DNA of 41,010 nt from JAAXHE01 sp964551635 (GCA_964551635.1 CAZKDZ010000220.1:1-41010), one strand, 5' to 3'. Numbered from the stretch's first letter, positions 1-8,113 are shown. Made by a program: numbers and translations. The notes: a model not told the origin generated them from the letters alone.

Positions 1-1134
1 TCCGCCTAACTCGGTTAGCGTTTTGAACTCGCGTGCGTATCCCACCTTGGGGATATCGGCGCTATCGGTGTCGTCATTGGGATCGTCAAAGTAATACTCC
101 ACGAAGCCGCCTTCCGGATCGCTTTTCGCCGCTTCGATGACCTGCGGTAGGATGAGTTTTCCGGTAACAGCGTCTCGGACGGTCGGTATCAGAGGTCGAA
201 GCTCGTATCTGTTTGGAAACGCAGCGTGTATTTGGATGACGTTGCTTGTCGTATCCAGGACGTAGAGGTACACCGAACCGTGTCTCCAGGGCCCGTCCGG
301 ATCCCGAAGTGCGATCCTTGCTATCCCACCGGGGAAATTGCCGGTTTTCCGAAGTTCGAGGCAGTACTCCCCTGCTGCCGTGACGAAGGCTTTCAGGGTT
401 TCTCGATCTACCACGTCCCTGGCGGTAACGGCCGGGGTAATGTGATCGATTTCTTCTTCAATTACGTGAGTTTCATTGAGCTCGAAACCGGCGATCATCA
501 CAAGCGGGCCTCTAAAAAAGTCCGAAAAATATGCGGCGGCATAACCGGAGGCGCCCGGTATACCAGGTCGCAGGCCTGGTAGAGGGGTGGTCGCGTCGAA
601 TTCGGCATCCGGTCCTTGCGTCAATACATTAACCACATCTGCATTAGCCTGGGCGGCAATAGCAGAATCGTGAGATGTCAGGTTGGCCAGAACGGTTGAG
701 GGTACTCCCAGGGCAGAAAGGATCTCTGCATAAATAAGGGGGTTGAGTCGCCTGCTCGACAATGCCATGTTCTTTGCGTGAATCAAAACACTGCCATCGG
801 CCCTCATAACCACGATGTAGGTGGAACCGGAATGCCAATAGCTCCCTTCTTCCCGAAAGAGACATCCATAGTATACCACCTGTCCCAGATTCTCGGCCGT
901 CTGGAGCTGCATAACGAATTGTTCCCTCGCGGCCAGCGTGAAGTCCTTCAGACTGCCGCTGCCGTCTTCCACCTGTTGCGCCGTCACACTCGGTGCCACA
1001 GGGGAAGTCACGCCGGGAGGGGGTGGACAATCTGCCAGGGCGGGAGGTGCGTTGGCAAAGCCGGCGGCCAGCAAGAGCATACCGGCTACCGGAATCAGGC
1101 ATGCAGGAGTGGACAGTGTTCGAGCGTTCATCAT
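1..1134 (-). CDS. Secreted Cache-domain protein, 3' end outside window
   Basis: Reading the minus strand from the ATG at 1134 (ATG ATG pair, AAGGAG about 8 nt upstream) gives an open frame of 378 codons that runs off the left edge, so the C-terminus is missing. Residues 1-35 form a signal peptide with a hydrophobic core and Ala-x-Ala sites (FANA, PALA). Two similar sensory-type segments follow. The first (about 55-130) contains LAAREQFVMQLQ and VVMRADGSVLIHAK. The second (about 240-375) contains YVLDTTSNVIQIHAAFPNR and ends in DIPKVGYAREF, which is the single-Cache (sCache_2) signature. Cache domains bind small ligands outside the cytoplasm. No transmembrane anchor or signalling output domain is visible in the part present, so this looks like a periplasmic or secreted tandem-Cache protein rather than a chemoreceptor, although a domain beyond the edge cannot be excluded. 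It faces away from the tRNA gene. Confidence 0.8.
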   Translation of the reverse strand, partial: MMNARTLSTPACLIPVAGMLLLAAGFANAPPALADCPPPPGVTSPVAPSVTAQQVEDGSGSLKDFTLAAREQFVMQLQTAENLGQVVYYGCLFREEGSYWHSGSTYIVVMRADGSVLIHAKNMALSSRRLNPLIYAEILSALGVPSTVLANLTSHDSAIAAQANADVVNVLTQGPDAEFDATTPLPGLRPGIPGASGYAAAYFSDFFRGPLVMIAGFELNETHVIEEEIDHITPAVTARDVVDRETLKAFVTAAGEYCLELRKTGNFPGGIARIALRDPDGPWRHGSVYLYVLDTTSNVIQIHAAFPNRYELRPLIPTVRDAVTGKLILPQVIEAAKSDPEGGFVEYYFDDPNDDTDSADIPKVGYAREFKTLTELGG

Positions 1135-1324
1135 GACGGTTCTCCTTCCAGAAGTGACAAGCTCAGTCGCGGGACTACGGCTCGTTGTTCTCGTTCTGAG
1201 AAACGAGGCTGTCGCCCAGTACCGAATCTGCAGACGCGCACGTTAAGTGAATTCTACTCGTTTCGCAAATATAAAATACCGCCCGGGTATAATCTAACGC
1301 CTACGAAGGGGGCGGTGTGACCGC

Positions 1325-1405
1325 ATGAAGGTCCATGATCCGGTCTACGCGCTGTATGACAAGGTGTCTCGCGAGGACATTCTCCTGAACGCCTTCCGCA
1401 ACTGA
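1325..1405 (+). pseudogene. Group II intron reverse transcriptase remnant (N-terminal scrap)
   Basis: A 26-codon frame from the ATG at 1325 reads MKVHDPVYALYDKVSREDIL followed by LNAFRN and a stop. The YxLYDKVxREDxLxxAxR pattern is the start of the reverse transcriptase domain of group II intron-encoded (LtrA-like) proteins, which normally continues with a glycine-rich ...GAxGVDG stretch. That continuation and the rest of the roughly 400-residue protein are absent. No intron RNA secondary structure was recognised nearby. I read it as a decayed leftover of an intron insertion in the 408-bp gap between the Cache gene and tRNA-Ser. Nothing else in that gap could be assigned. Confidence 0.5.
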
Positions 1406-1542
1406 AGTTACAGGATCGGATTAAAGACAGAGTGGCGAGAATGTGGCTATGGAAAAAGAAAAGGCGAGAGTACTTATGTCCCTGGGGAAGGTAGTTATTG
1501 ACAGGAACAACCTCGGGTGAGCCGTGACCCGTTTCTTTGTTA

Positions 1543-1631
1543 TGGCGGTGGGGGTGGGATTCGAACCCACGGATCCGGTAAGGATCAACGGTTTTCAAGA
1601 CCGCCACGTTCGACCACTCCGTCACCCCACC
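1543..1631 (-). tRNA. tRNA-Ser (anticodon UGA)
   Basis: On the minus strand an 89-nt tRNA folds with acceptor GGTGGGG pairing to CCCCACC, discriminator G and a genomically encoded CCA at 1545-1543. The T arm is GTGGG-TTCGAAT-CCCAC. The anticodon loop CTTGAAA gives UGA, which reads UCA serine codons. A long variable arm (TTGATCCTTACCGGATC region) is typical of class II tRNA-Ser. Confidence 0.96.
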
Positions 1632-1677
1632 GTCATCATTGGTATGGGCCTGACTTCTGCGGCGGTTCCCTGAAAAA

Positions 1678-1705
1678 ACTATAGAAAACGGGTGTTCTCT
1701 GTCAA
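1678..1705 (-). promoter_or_regulatory. Sigma-70-type promoter of tRNA-Ser
   Basis: On the minus strand, TTGACA (1705-1700) is followed by a 16-bp spacer and TATAGT (1683-1678), a perfect -35 and a 5/6 -10 element. It points at the tRNA gene, whose first base is about 47 bp downstream of the -10. Confidence 0.7.
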
Positions 1706-1880
1706 GACCTTTGTCTCTCTAATTCACTCTCGGGTTGCCGCCCGGACATCCCCGTTTTTGCCCGATGAAGTCGTCTATTTCCGCCGGTTTCAGATGTACA
1801 AAATTGGTGTTGCGCCGTCCGCGCGATTCCTGTATCATTAAACAGGTTTGAGGCGTTCCCGGGTGGTCCGGATGTTGCCG

Positions 1881-1926
1881 GCGTTTGCAGCCGCACGAAG
1901 ATCGACGGGGGTTTTCAGACAGCATC
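1881..1926 (+). repeat. Solo end fragment of the AAGCTGTTTT MITE family
   Basis: These 46 bases match the right-hand end of the MITE-like copies at 27940 and (inverted) 38969 at about 40 of 46 positions, including the core GCAGCCGC-CGAAGA and the terminal GGGGGTTTT..ACAGC. The left half of the element was not found upstream, so this is a decayed end. It sits directly before the Shine-Dalgarno of nnr. The rest of the 308-bp gap between tRNA-Ser and nnr holds the tRNA promoter and nothing else I can name. Confidence 0.6.
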
Positions 1927-1939
1927 ACACGGAGGCCCG

Positions 1940-3553
1940 GTGCCCCAGGTTCATGCCAGGCTCGTAACCGGCGCACAGATGGCGCGTATAGACCGCGGCG
2001 CCATCGAACGCGGGGTTTCCGGCATCCGGTTGATGGAGAATGCAGGGCGCGGCGCCGGCCGGGTACTCAGCGACCTCGTCGGCGGCTTTCAGGGCAAACG
2101 AATCGTCGTCCTGTGCGGCAAGGGCAACAACGGCGGCGACGGGTTCGTTATCGCGGATCTCGCCGCGGCTGCCGGCGCTACGGTTTCCGTCTTTCTGCTG
2201 GCAACGGAAAACCAGGTCAGCGGCGATGCGCGCCACCACTTGGATCGAGCCCGGAAGAACGGCCTTGAAATCCAGGAAATTCTTGAATTTAAAGACCTTG
2301 AACGAATTCGGTCCGCGCTTGCCAACGCGTCAGCGGCGGTGGACGCCCTGCTTGGTACCGGGATTCGGGGCGGACCCCGCGGGCCGATCGCCGGCGCAAT
2401 CGAAACGCTTCGGAAAGCTGGCTGTCCCATCCTGGCCGTAGACGTCCCGTCCGGGTTGGATGCGGACACGGGCCGTGCGGATGGGGCCTGCGCCGCTGTA
2501 ACGCGCACGGTTACCTTTGGACTCCCTAAAATCGGGCAGTTTCGCTTTCCGGGCCGGTCCCTTTGCGGAAGTCTTTATTGCGCGGAAATCGGACTGCCTC
2601 CCGCGGCTGTCGCAGGCGAAGACGTCACCTGTCAACTCATTGCGGCGCACGGAGGCGCGGCGCTCCTTCCGCGACGTCCGCCGGACGCCCACAAGGGCGA
2701 TTGCGGCAGGGTGGTCATCCTGGCCGGTTCAATGGGTTTCACGGGCGCCGCGGCACTCTTGGCGCAGGGGGCGCTCAGGTCCGGCGCCGGTCTGGTCCAG
2801 GTCGGCGTACCCGAGAGCCTGAATGACATTCTTGAGGTCAAGCTGACCGAGGCGATGACCCGTCCGCTTCCCGAGGTACGGAAACACCGCTGTCTCGCCC
2901 TTCGCGCACGGGGCGACATACAGAGACTGGTCGAGGCGGCCGACTGCGTCGCGATGGGACCCGGGTTGGGCACGCACCGGGAAACCGTCGAATTGGCCCG
3001 GCGGATCGTTCCCGAAATCCAGTCGCCGCTCGTTCTGGACGCTGACGGCATCAACGCGTTCGCGGGTGCGCCGGAAAGCCTGAAAGCGCGCACGGCGCCG
3101 ACCGTTGTGACGCCCCACCCCGGAGAATTCGCGCGTCTCACCGGAATCGGCAGCGAGGCCGTCTGCTCGGATCCCGTCGGCTCGGCGCAGACACTGGCTC
3201 GCGAGGCAAACATTATCGTCGTCCTCAAGGGCGCCCCAACCGTTGTGGCCGTGCCCGGCGGCCGTACGTACATCAATCCCAGCGGGAATGCCGGCATGGC
3301 CTCGGGCGGATCCGGAGACGTGCTTACCGGAATTCTTGCGGCACTGATCGGGCAGGGCCTGGATTCCGAATCAGCGGCATGTCTGGGTGTCTACCTGCAC
3401 GGGGTGGCAGGGGACCTGTGCGCCGAACGCGCGGGTGAGGCCGGACTGATCGCGGGCGACGTCGCGGCGGCGTTGCCTGGCGCCCTGCGCGTTATTGAAA
3501 CAGGCGCGGACAGAAATCGATATATTCAATTTCAGGCGTTAACAGTCCGTTGA
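1940..3553 (+). CDS. nnr: Bifunctional NAD(P)H-hydrate epimerase / ADP-dependent dehydratase
   Basis: This cytosolic repair enzyme restores NADH and NADPH damaged by hydration. The N-terminal YjeF_N domain epimerises R- and S-NAD(P)HX, and the C-terminal ribokinase-like domain dehydrates S-NAD(P)HX using ADP. Visible signatures are LMENAG (31-36) and GKGNNGGDG (60-68) in the epimerase, and in the dehydratase GSMGFTGAAALLAQGALRSG (about 262-281), TPHPGEFARLTG and the GNAGMASGGSGDVLTG nucleotide loop (about 449-464). At 537 aa it is full length for the fused family. The GTG start at 1940 has GGAGG only 4 nt upstream; an ATG at 1979 would remove conserved sequence. The last residues (ALTVR) and the stop codon are contributed by the terminal repeat of a MITE-like element that begins at about 3539, so the native C-terminus has been replaced. 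Confidence 0.93.
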   Translation: MPQVHARLVTGAQMARIDRGAIERGVSGIRLMENAGRGAGRVLSDLVGGFQGKRIVVLCGKGNNGGDGFVIADLAAAAGATVSVFLLATENQVSGDARHHLDRARKNGLEIQEILEFKDLERIRSALANASAAVDALLGTGIRGGPRGPIAGAIETLRKAGCPILAVDVPSGLDADTGRADGACAAVTRTVTFGLPKIGQFRFPGRSLCGSLYCAEIGLPPAAVAGEDVTCQLIAAHGGAALLPRRPPDAHKGDCGRVVILAGSMGFTGAAALLAQGALRSGAGLVQVGVPESLNDILEVKLTEAMTRPLPEVRKHRCLALRARGDIQRLVEAADCVAMGPGLGTHRETVELARRIVPEIQSPLVLDADGINAFAGAPESLKARTAPTVVTPHPGEFARLTGIGSEAVCSDPVGSAQTLAREANIIVVLKGAPTVVAVPGGRTYINPSGNAGMASGGSGDVLTGILAALIGQGLDSESAACLGVYLHGVAGDLCAERAGEAGLIAGDVAAALPGALRVIETGADRNRYIQFQALTVR

Positions 3554-3710
3554 TAAAGTCGCTCTGCAGGCGAGGGCGGGCAATCTTGGGCGCAGACAAG
3601 GCGCGCAACCAAGTCCCATCCAGCGATTCGGCGAGGGCGCGCAACGCAGGTTTTCGACCGCAAGTGCCGGCCGCAGCCCGGATGGGCTTTTTCAACGGGC
3701 TGCTTAACTG
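3539..3710 (+). mobile_element. MITE-like element with imperfect terminal inverted repeats
   Basis: The left end GTTAACAGTCCGTTGATAAAG (3539 on) and the reverse complement of the right end, GTTAAGCAGCCCGTTGAAAAAG, match over about 21 positions with one inserted base. TTAA at both ends suggests insertion at a TTAA target. The roughly 170-bp interior is GC-rich and non-coding. Near the right end AGCCC-GGAT-GGGCT is followed by TTTTT, so the element may also terminate transcription of nnr. No transposase and no second copy of this type were seen in the window. Confidence 0.6.
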
Positions 3711-3723
3711 AGAACCAGATCCA

Positions 3724-4251
3724 ATGCCGGATATCCGCGAAAGCATCGACGAGATGATCGAAGAGTCCTATCTCTCCGGTCTTACCGATGGAGAAATCAG
3801 GGCCGACATGGAGCGCTTCGTGAGCATCTGCGGCAGGGTTATCCGCGAGAACGTACACGACAGGAAACAGACCCGCAGACTCACCGAACAGCTCGCCCGG
3901 GCCCGGGCGCTGAGTCTGGTTGAAGACACTTCCGGATCGAGCGACGACGCGAATCTTCTTATCCCGGACACGGGCGCACGCTCGTCTCTGAAGGGGCGAT
4001 ACGCGGAACGGGCGGCCAGAAACAAGCGCCTCATTCTCAGGGTCATCCGGGAGTTCGACCCGAAACTGGAACAGCTCATCGAACAGGAGCGGTTTTCGGG
4101 GTCGATACCGGAACCGTCCGCGCCTGCGCTGCCAATCGGTGACAACGCGGCCCGGAACAGGGCAAAGGATCTTTTCGTGAAAACGTGCTTCGCCGTCACA
4201 CTGCTCCTCATACTCCTGCTGGTCTACCTGGTTCTGCTGCAAAATGTCTGA
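3724..4251 (+). CDS. Small tail-anchored membrane protein of unknown function
   Basis: This 175-aa protein belongs to no family I recognise. Residues 1-125 are charged and predicted mainly helical, with repeated Arg/Glu-rich segments (for example RKQTRRLTEQLARARAL at about 47-63 and RVIREFDPKLEQLIEQERF at about 110-128). A Pro/Ala-rich linker leads to a single strongly hydrophobic C-terminal segment (CFAVTLLLILLLVYLVLL, about 156-173), with only two or three residues after it. This is the architecture of a C-tail-anchored inner-membrane protein with a cytoplasmic helical domain. It begins 13 bp after the MITE-like element with only a weak ribosome binding site, and a candidate terminator follows. 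The start codon and codon usage look normal. Confidence 0.65.
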   Translation: MPDIRESIDEMIEESYLSGLTDGEIRADMERFVSICGRVIRENVHDRKQTRRLTEQLARARALSLVEDTSGSSDDANLLIPDTGARSSLKGRYAERAARNKRLILRVIREFDPKLEQLIEQERFSGSIPEPSAPALPIGDNAARNRAKDLFVKTCFAVTLLLILLLVYLVLLQNV

Positions 4252-4280
4252 GACGCAGTCCGCCATACGGTTCCACACCG

Positions 4281-4326
4281 CCTGCGAGCATCCACCTGTT
4301 TCATGGCCAGCCGCAGGTTTTTTTCT
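4281..4326 (+). terminator. Candidate rho-independent terminator
   Basis: CCTGCG (4281-4286) pairs with CGCAGG (4312-4317), with a further CCA/TGG pairing inside the loop, and is followed directly by a run of T from 4318. The stem is short and the loop long, so this is a moderate call. It would end the 3724-4251 transcript. The remaining 330-bp gap up to carB holds only the promoter at 4517. Confidence 0.4.
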
Positions 4327-4516
4327 AAGAGAATGACAAACCACCGGTGACCGAATCCATTTCATAGACCGAGACCATTCCTGCGATTATCCTCAATTCC
4401 ACAAGAGCCGCAACGCGGCACGGCGACGAAACCTTTCGAAACGGGCCGAAATGGTCGTCATGAAGGACATTTTTTCTTTCACGTACAGTGTCCTGGTGTA
4501 TCCTGGTAATCAGCAG

Positions 4517-4545
4517 TTGAGTCGCCTTTTTAACTGACACATATT
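4517..4545 (+). promoter_or_regulatory. Candidate promoter of the pyrimidine block
   Basis: TTGAGT (4517-4522), a 17-bp spacer and CATATT (4540-4545) give a plausible sigma-70-type promoter, with transcription starting about 30 bp before the carB start codon at 4582. No PyrR-binding leader or attenuator could be identified in such a short leader. Confidence 0.45.
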
Positions 4546-4581
4546 CGAATTAACGTCCTCGAAAAATGAGGAATCAAGGTT

Positions 4582-6030
4582 ATGCCCAGACGCAACGACA
4601 TTCAGAAAATCATGCTTATCGGTTCCGGCCCGATCGTAATCGGCCAGGCGTGTGAGTTCGACTATTCCGGCGCGCAGGCATGCAAGGCCCTGAAGGAAGA
4701 GGGATATACGGTTGTCCTGCTGAACAGCAATCCGGCTACGATCATGACGGATCCGGAAATGGCGGACCGTACCTACGTGGAACCGGTTGCGCCGGAGGTT
4801 TGCGCGGCCATAATTGAACGGGAGCGCCCACAGGCGCTTCTTCCCACGCTTGGCGGTCAGACCGGCCTGAACGTGGCTATGGAGCTCTACAACAGCGGCG
4901 TCCTCGATGAATTCAACGTGGAGATGATCGGCGCGAATGCCGAAGCCATAGAGAAGGCCGAAAACAGGGAACGCTTCCAGGCTGCAATGGCCGGTATCGG
5001 CGTTGAATTTCCGAAAGGGAGGTTTGCGCACAGCGCGGAAGAAGCCCGCGATATAGTCGACGAAATCGGCTATCCCGCCATTATTCGTCCATCCTATACG
5101 CTTGGAGGCACCGGCGGGGGCACGGCCTACAACGCCGAAGAGTACGAACATCTCGCGGTTCGGGGGCTGGACCTCTCGCCCACCACGGAAATACTGGTCG
5201 AAGAGTCCATCATCGGGTGGAAAGAGTTCGAACTGGAGGTCATGCGCGATCTGAACGACAACGTAGTGATCATCTGTTCCATAGAGAATTTCGATCCCAT
5301 GGGAATCCACACGGGGGACTCCATTACCGTAGCGCCGGCGCAGACCCTGACCGACAGAGAGTATCAGGCCATGCGGGACGCATCCATCGCCGTTATCCGG
5401 GAAATCGGCGTGGAAACGGGCGGATCCAATATTCAGTTCGCGCTGAATCCGGAGGATGGACGTATCGTCATCATCGAAATGAACCCGCGGGTGTCCCGGA
5501 GTTCCGCGCTGGCCTCGAAGGCCACGGGGTTCCCCATCGCGAAGATCGCCGCCAAACTCGCCGTGGGATACACCCTGGATGAAATCCGGAACGACATCAC
5601 CCGTGAAACGCCCGCCTCATTCGAGCCGACCATCGACTATTGCGTGGTCAAGATTCCACGGTGGACCTTTGAAAAGTTCCCCCAGACGGAAGACCTCCTT
5701 GGCACCCAGATGAAGTCGGTGGGTGAAACCATGGCCATCGGCCGGACGTTCAAGGAGGCCTTTCAGAAGGGCCTGCGTTCCCTCGAAATCGGCCGCGCCG
5801 GATTCGGGGGCGACGGCAAGGACCTGGCAGTCTCCGAACTCGATCGTGCCGTGATCGAGCACCGGCTGCGAGTACCCAATTCCCAGAGACTCTTCTATCT
5901 CAAGGCCGCACTGGAGGCGGATTGGCCGCTATCCGAACTGTACGACCTGACGGGTATCGACCCGTGGTTTCTCGAGAACCTGCGACAGATCACCGAATTC
6001 GAAAAGGAACTCGCGGGACTCGTCGCGTGA
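4582..6030 (+). CDS. carB: Carbamoyl-phosphate synthase large subunit, N-terminal half
   Basis: This is the carboxyphosphate-forming half of CarB. It holds the first pre-ATP-grasp and ATP-grasp domains (GSGPIVIGQACEFDYSG at 14-30, LGGTGGGTAYN, IEMNPRVSRSSALASKATGF) and the first part of the oligomerisation domain. It phosphorylates bicarbonate and condenses it with ammonia from CarA for pyrimidine and arginine synthesis. At 482 aa it is slightly under half of a normal CarB of about 1070 aa. It stops after DPWFLENLRQITEFEKEL, which aligns with the middle of the oligomerisation domain. The ATG has AAGG and GAGGA upstream. The second half is encoded separately at 6281 in another frame, with a 250-bp MITE-derived gap between. 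Both halves are intact at their ends, so they probably assemble as a two-chain enzyme. carA is not in the window. Confidence 0.93.
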   Translation: MPRRNDIQKIMLIGSGPIVIGQACEFDYSGAQACKALKEEGYTVVLLNSNPATIMTDPEMADRTYVEPVAPEVCAAIIERERPQALLPTLGGQTGLNVAMELYNSGVLDEFNVEMIGANAEAIEKAENRERFQAAMAGIGVEFPKGRFAHSAEEARDIVDEIGYPAIIRPSYTLGGTGGGTAYNAEEYEHLAVRGLDLSPTTEILVEESIIGWKEFELEVMRDLNDNVVIICSIENFDPMGIHTGDSITVAPAQTLTDREYQAMRDASIAVIREIGVETGGSNIQFALNPEDGRIVIIEMNPRVSRSSALASKATGFPIAKIAAKLAVGYTLDEIRNDITRETPASFEPTIDYCVVKIPRWTFEKFPQTEDLLGTQMKSVGETMAIGRTFKEAFQKGLRSLEIGRAGFGGDGKDLAVSELDRAVIEHRLRVPNSQRLFYLKAALEADWPLSELYDLTGIDPWFLENLRQITEFEKELAGLVA

Positions 6031-6036
6031 AAATGG

Positions 6037-6260
6037 AAGCTGTTTTACAATTACCGGTGAGTTCCCGACCATCGCTTCTGCAGCCGCGCGAAGACCGCAA
6101 TGCGAGTAAACGAGTAAACGAGTAAACGAGAAACCGGATGATGTATTCCCGCTTTTTCGTCTTTTCGTAGTTTCGTTTATTCGTAGTTTCGTCTTTTCGC
6201 CGTTTCGTTTTTCGTAGTCTCGTTTCCTCGCAGCTTATCATGTTATTTTCTAAGCAGCTT
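6037..6260 (+). mobile_element. MITE-like copy C, expanded, separating the carB halves
   Basis: The left end (AAGCTGTTTTACAATTACCGG, then GTGAGTTCCCGA) and an internal GCAGCCGCGCGAAGACCGC match the copies at 27940 and 38969. The right end TTTTCTAAGCAGCTT is the diverged inverted repeat. The flanks AATGG and CTTGG may be a worn 5-bp target duplication. Compared with the 160-bp copies, the centre is deleted and about 130 bp of simple-sequence DNA replaces the stretch before the right end. Confidence 0.65.
6104..6235 (+). repeat. Low-complexity tandem motif tract
   Basis: CGAGTAAA is repeated three times in a row, with a partial fourth unit, at about 6105-6131. A T-rich stretch follows in which TCGT, TTTTCGT and TCGTAGTTTCGT recur (about 6150-6232). 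It is far more AT-rich and repetitive than its surroundings, lies inside MITE copy C, and contains stop codons in the carB frames. It does not have the spacing of a CRISPR array. Confidence 0.7.
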
Positions 6261-6280
6261 CTTGGGAGTCAGACAGCCGC

Positions 6281-8113
6281 ATGCACCGGAAACAGCGAAC
6301 CCTGGAAAACCTTCGAGCCCGAATCGCCCGCGCGGATCTCGTAAAGGCCAAACAATTCGGTTTCAGCGACCGGCAGCTTGCCCACCTCTGGAACACCAGT
6401 GAATGGACTGTAAGGGCCCTCCGCAGGGAACTGAATATCCAGGCGGTATATAAAACCATCGACACATGCGCCGCCGAGTTCGAAGCATATACGCCGTACC
6501 ACTATTCAACCTACGAAGAAGAAAACGAAGCCGTCCGCTCGGAACGGCCCAAAATCATGATCCTGGGCGGCGGCCCGAACCGCATCGGGCAGGGAATCGA
6601 GTTCGACTACTGCTGTGTACACGCGGCTTTTGCGCTGAAGGAAGACGGCTACGAGACAATAATGGTCAACTCGAACCCCGAAACCGTAAGCACCGATTAC
6701 GACACATCCGACAAACTCTACTTCGAACCGCTGACCGCCGAAGACGTACTGAACATCGCGCATCTGGAAGATCCCGACGGGGTCATCGTACAACTCGGGG
6801 GACAGACGCCGCTGAACCTCGCTCGCGACCTTGAGCGCGGCGGCGTCAGCATTATCGGCACGTCTCCCGACAGCATCGATCTGGCCGAAGACCGCAAGCG
6901 ATTCGGTGCGCTTATCAGGCAACTCGGCATTTCCCAGCCCGAAAACGGAACGGCAACCAGCGTTGACGAGGCCGTCGCCGTGGCCGACGACATCGGCTAT
7001 CCGGTGCTTGTCCGGCCCTCGTATGTCCTCGGCGGGCGGGCCATGGTAATCGTCTACGAACGCAATGCGCTTCTCAGCTATATGGAGAAGGCGATCCAGG
7101 CATCGCCGGAGCATCCCATCCTCATCGATCGTTTTCTCGAAGACGCGCATGAGTTCGACGTGGACGCCGTGGCGGACGGTACATCGGTCGTGATCGGCGG
7201 CATCATGCAGCATATCGAAAGCGCAGGCGTGCATTCGGGCGACAGCGCATGCGTGCTGCCGCCGTACGACATCTCCGGGGAACACCTCAATGAACTTCGT
7301 TCCCATACCCATGCACTGGCCGACGCTCTGAACGTCGTGGGGTTGATGAACGTGCAGTTCGCCCTGCAGGACAATCAGGTCTATATTATCGAAGTCAATC
7401 CGCGAGCCAGCCGGACGGTGCCTTTTGTTTCAAAGACGATCGGCGTTCCCCTGGCCAAAGTGGCGGCGCGCGCCATGGTGGGCCGGTCCCTGAAGGAACA
7501 GGGGCTGACCGGAGAGATCTCCTTCGATCACATCGCCGTCAAGGAAGCGGTATTGCCCTTCGCCAAGTTTCCCGGCGTGGATACCCTGCTGGGTCCCGAG
7601 ATGAAGTCTACGGGCGAGGTGATGGGCATCGACACGGACTTCGGCCTGAGCTTCCACAAGGCTCAGTTCGGCGCCGGCGTGCGGCTGCCCACCTCCGGCG
7701 CCGTTTTTATCTCTGTCAATGACCGGGACAAAGAAGCTGTGTTACCCATCGCCCGGCGGCTGTCGGAGCTTGGATTCCGGATTGTTGCGACCCGCGGCAC
7801 CCACGCCCGGCTCAAGGCCCACAATATTCGAGCCGAGTCCATTCTCAAGATCCAGCAGGGCCGTCCCAATATCCTGGACGCCATAAAGAACAGGTCAATT
7901 GTCCTGATGGTAAACACGCCGGCCGGTGAGGCAGCGCAAGCCGACGATCACAGGATTCGCCAGGCCACGCTTCAATACGGCATCCCGTACACGACCACGC
8001 TGGCGGGGGCATCTGCTGCGGTGGCCGGCATCGAATCCCTCAAGAGAAACGGCGCGGTCAAAATCCGCTCACTCCAGGAATTCCACGGGAAGGAGAGGAG
8101 AGTCAACGCATGA
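6281..8113 (+). CDS. carB: Carbamoyl-phosphate synthase large subunit, C-terminal half
   Basis: This 610-aa chain carries the rest of the oligomerisation domain (1-90, with QFGFSDRQLAHLW and YKTIDTCAAEFEAYTPYHYS), the second pre-ATP-grasp/ATP-grasp pair that phosphorylates carbamate (GGGPNRIGQGIEFDYCC at 96-112, SYVLGGRAM, IEVNPRASRTVPFVSKTIGV) and the C-terminal MGS-like allosteric domain (about 480-605, with ATRGTHARLKAHNI and GRPNILDAIKNR). All are conserved, so the second active site should work. The ATG at 6281 has GGGAG 12 nt upstream, just outside the MITE right end, so an independent ribosome binding site is available. The start lies before the conserved oligomerisation-domain residues, so little or nothing has been lost at the split. 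The stop overlaps the next start (ATGA), which implies translational coupling to the TPR lipoprotein. Confidence 0.94.
   Translation: MHRKQRTLENLRARIARADLVKAKQFGFSDRQLAHLWNTSEWTVRALRRELNIQAVYKTIDTCAAEFEAYTPYHYSTYEEENEAVRSERPKIMILGGGPNRIGQGIEFDYCCVHAAFALKEDGYETIMVNSNPETVSTDYDTSDKLYFEPLTAEDVLNIAHLEDPDGVIVQLGGQTPLNLARDLERGGVSIIGTSPDSIDLAEDRKRFGALIRQLGISQPENGTATSVDEAVAVADDIGYPVLVRPSYVLGGRAMVIVYERNALLSYMEKAIQASPEHPILIDRFLEDAHEFDVDAVADGTSVVIGGIMQHIESAGVHSGDSACVLPPYDISGEHLNELRSHTHALADALNVVGLMNVQFALQDNQVYIIEVNPRASRTVPFVSKTIGVPLAKVAARAMVGRSLKEQGLTGEISFDHIAVKEAVLPFAKFPGVDTLLGPEMKSTGEVMGIDTDFGLSFHKAQFGAGVRLPTSGAVFISVNDRDKEAVLPIARRLSELGFRIVATRGTHARLKAHNIRAESILKIQQGRPNILDAIKNRSIVLMVNTPAGEAAQADDHRIRQATLQYGIPYTTTLAGASAAVAGIESLKRNGAVKIRSLQEFHGKERRVNA

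Noticed and set aside
1702..1976. Minus-strand frames between tRNA-Ser and nnr
   Set aside because: They overlap the tRNA promoter and the MITE end fragment, and have no domain or ribosome binding site.
4325..4540. 71-codon minus-strand frame in the carB leader
   Set aside because: It has no recognisable family, overlaps the candidate terminator and carB promoter, and lacks a clear ribosome binding site; non-coding leader is more likely.
6104..6235. CRISPR-like array
   Set aside because: Units of about 8 bp abut without unique spacers, and there are no cas genes.
6031..6280. Frameshift or sequencing error joining the two carB halves
   Set aside because: The gap is 250 bp with recognisable repeat ends and simple sequence, and both halves have complete ends, so one indel cannot explain it.
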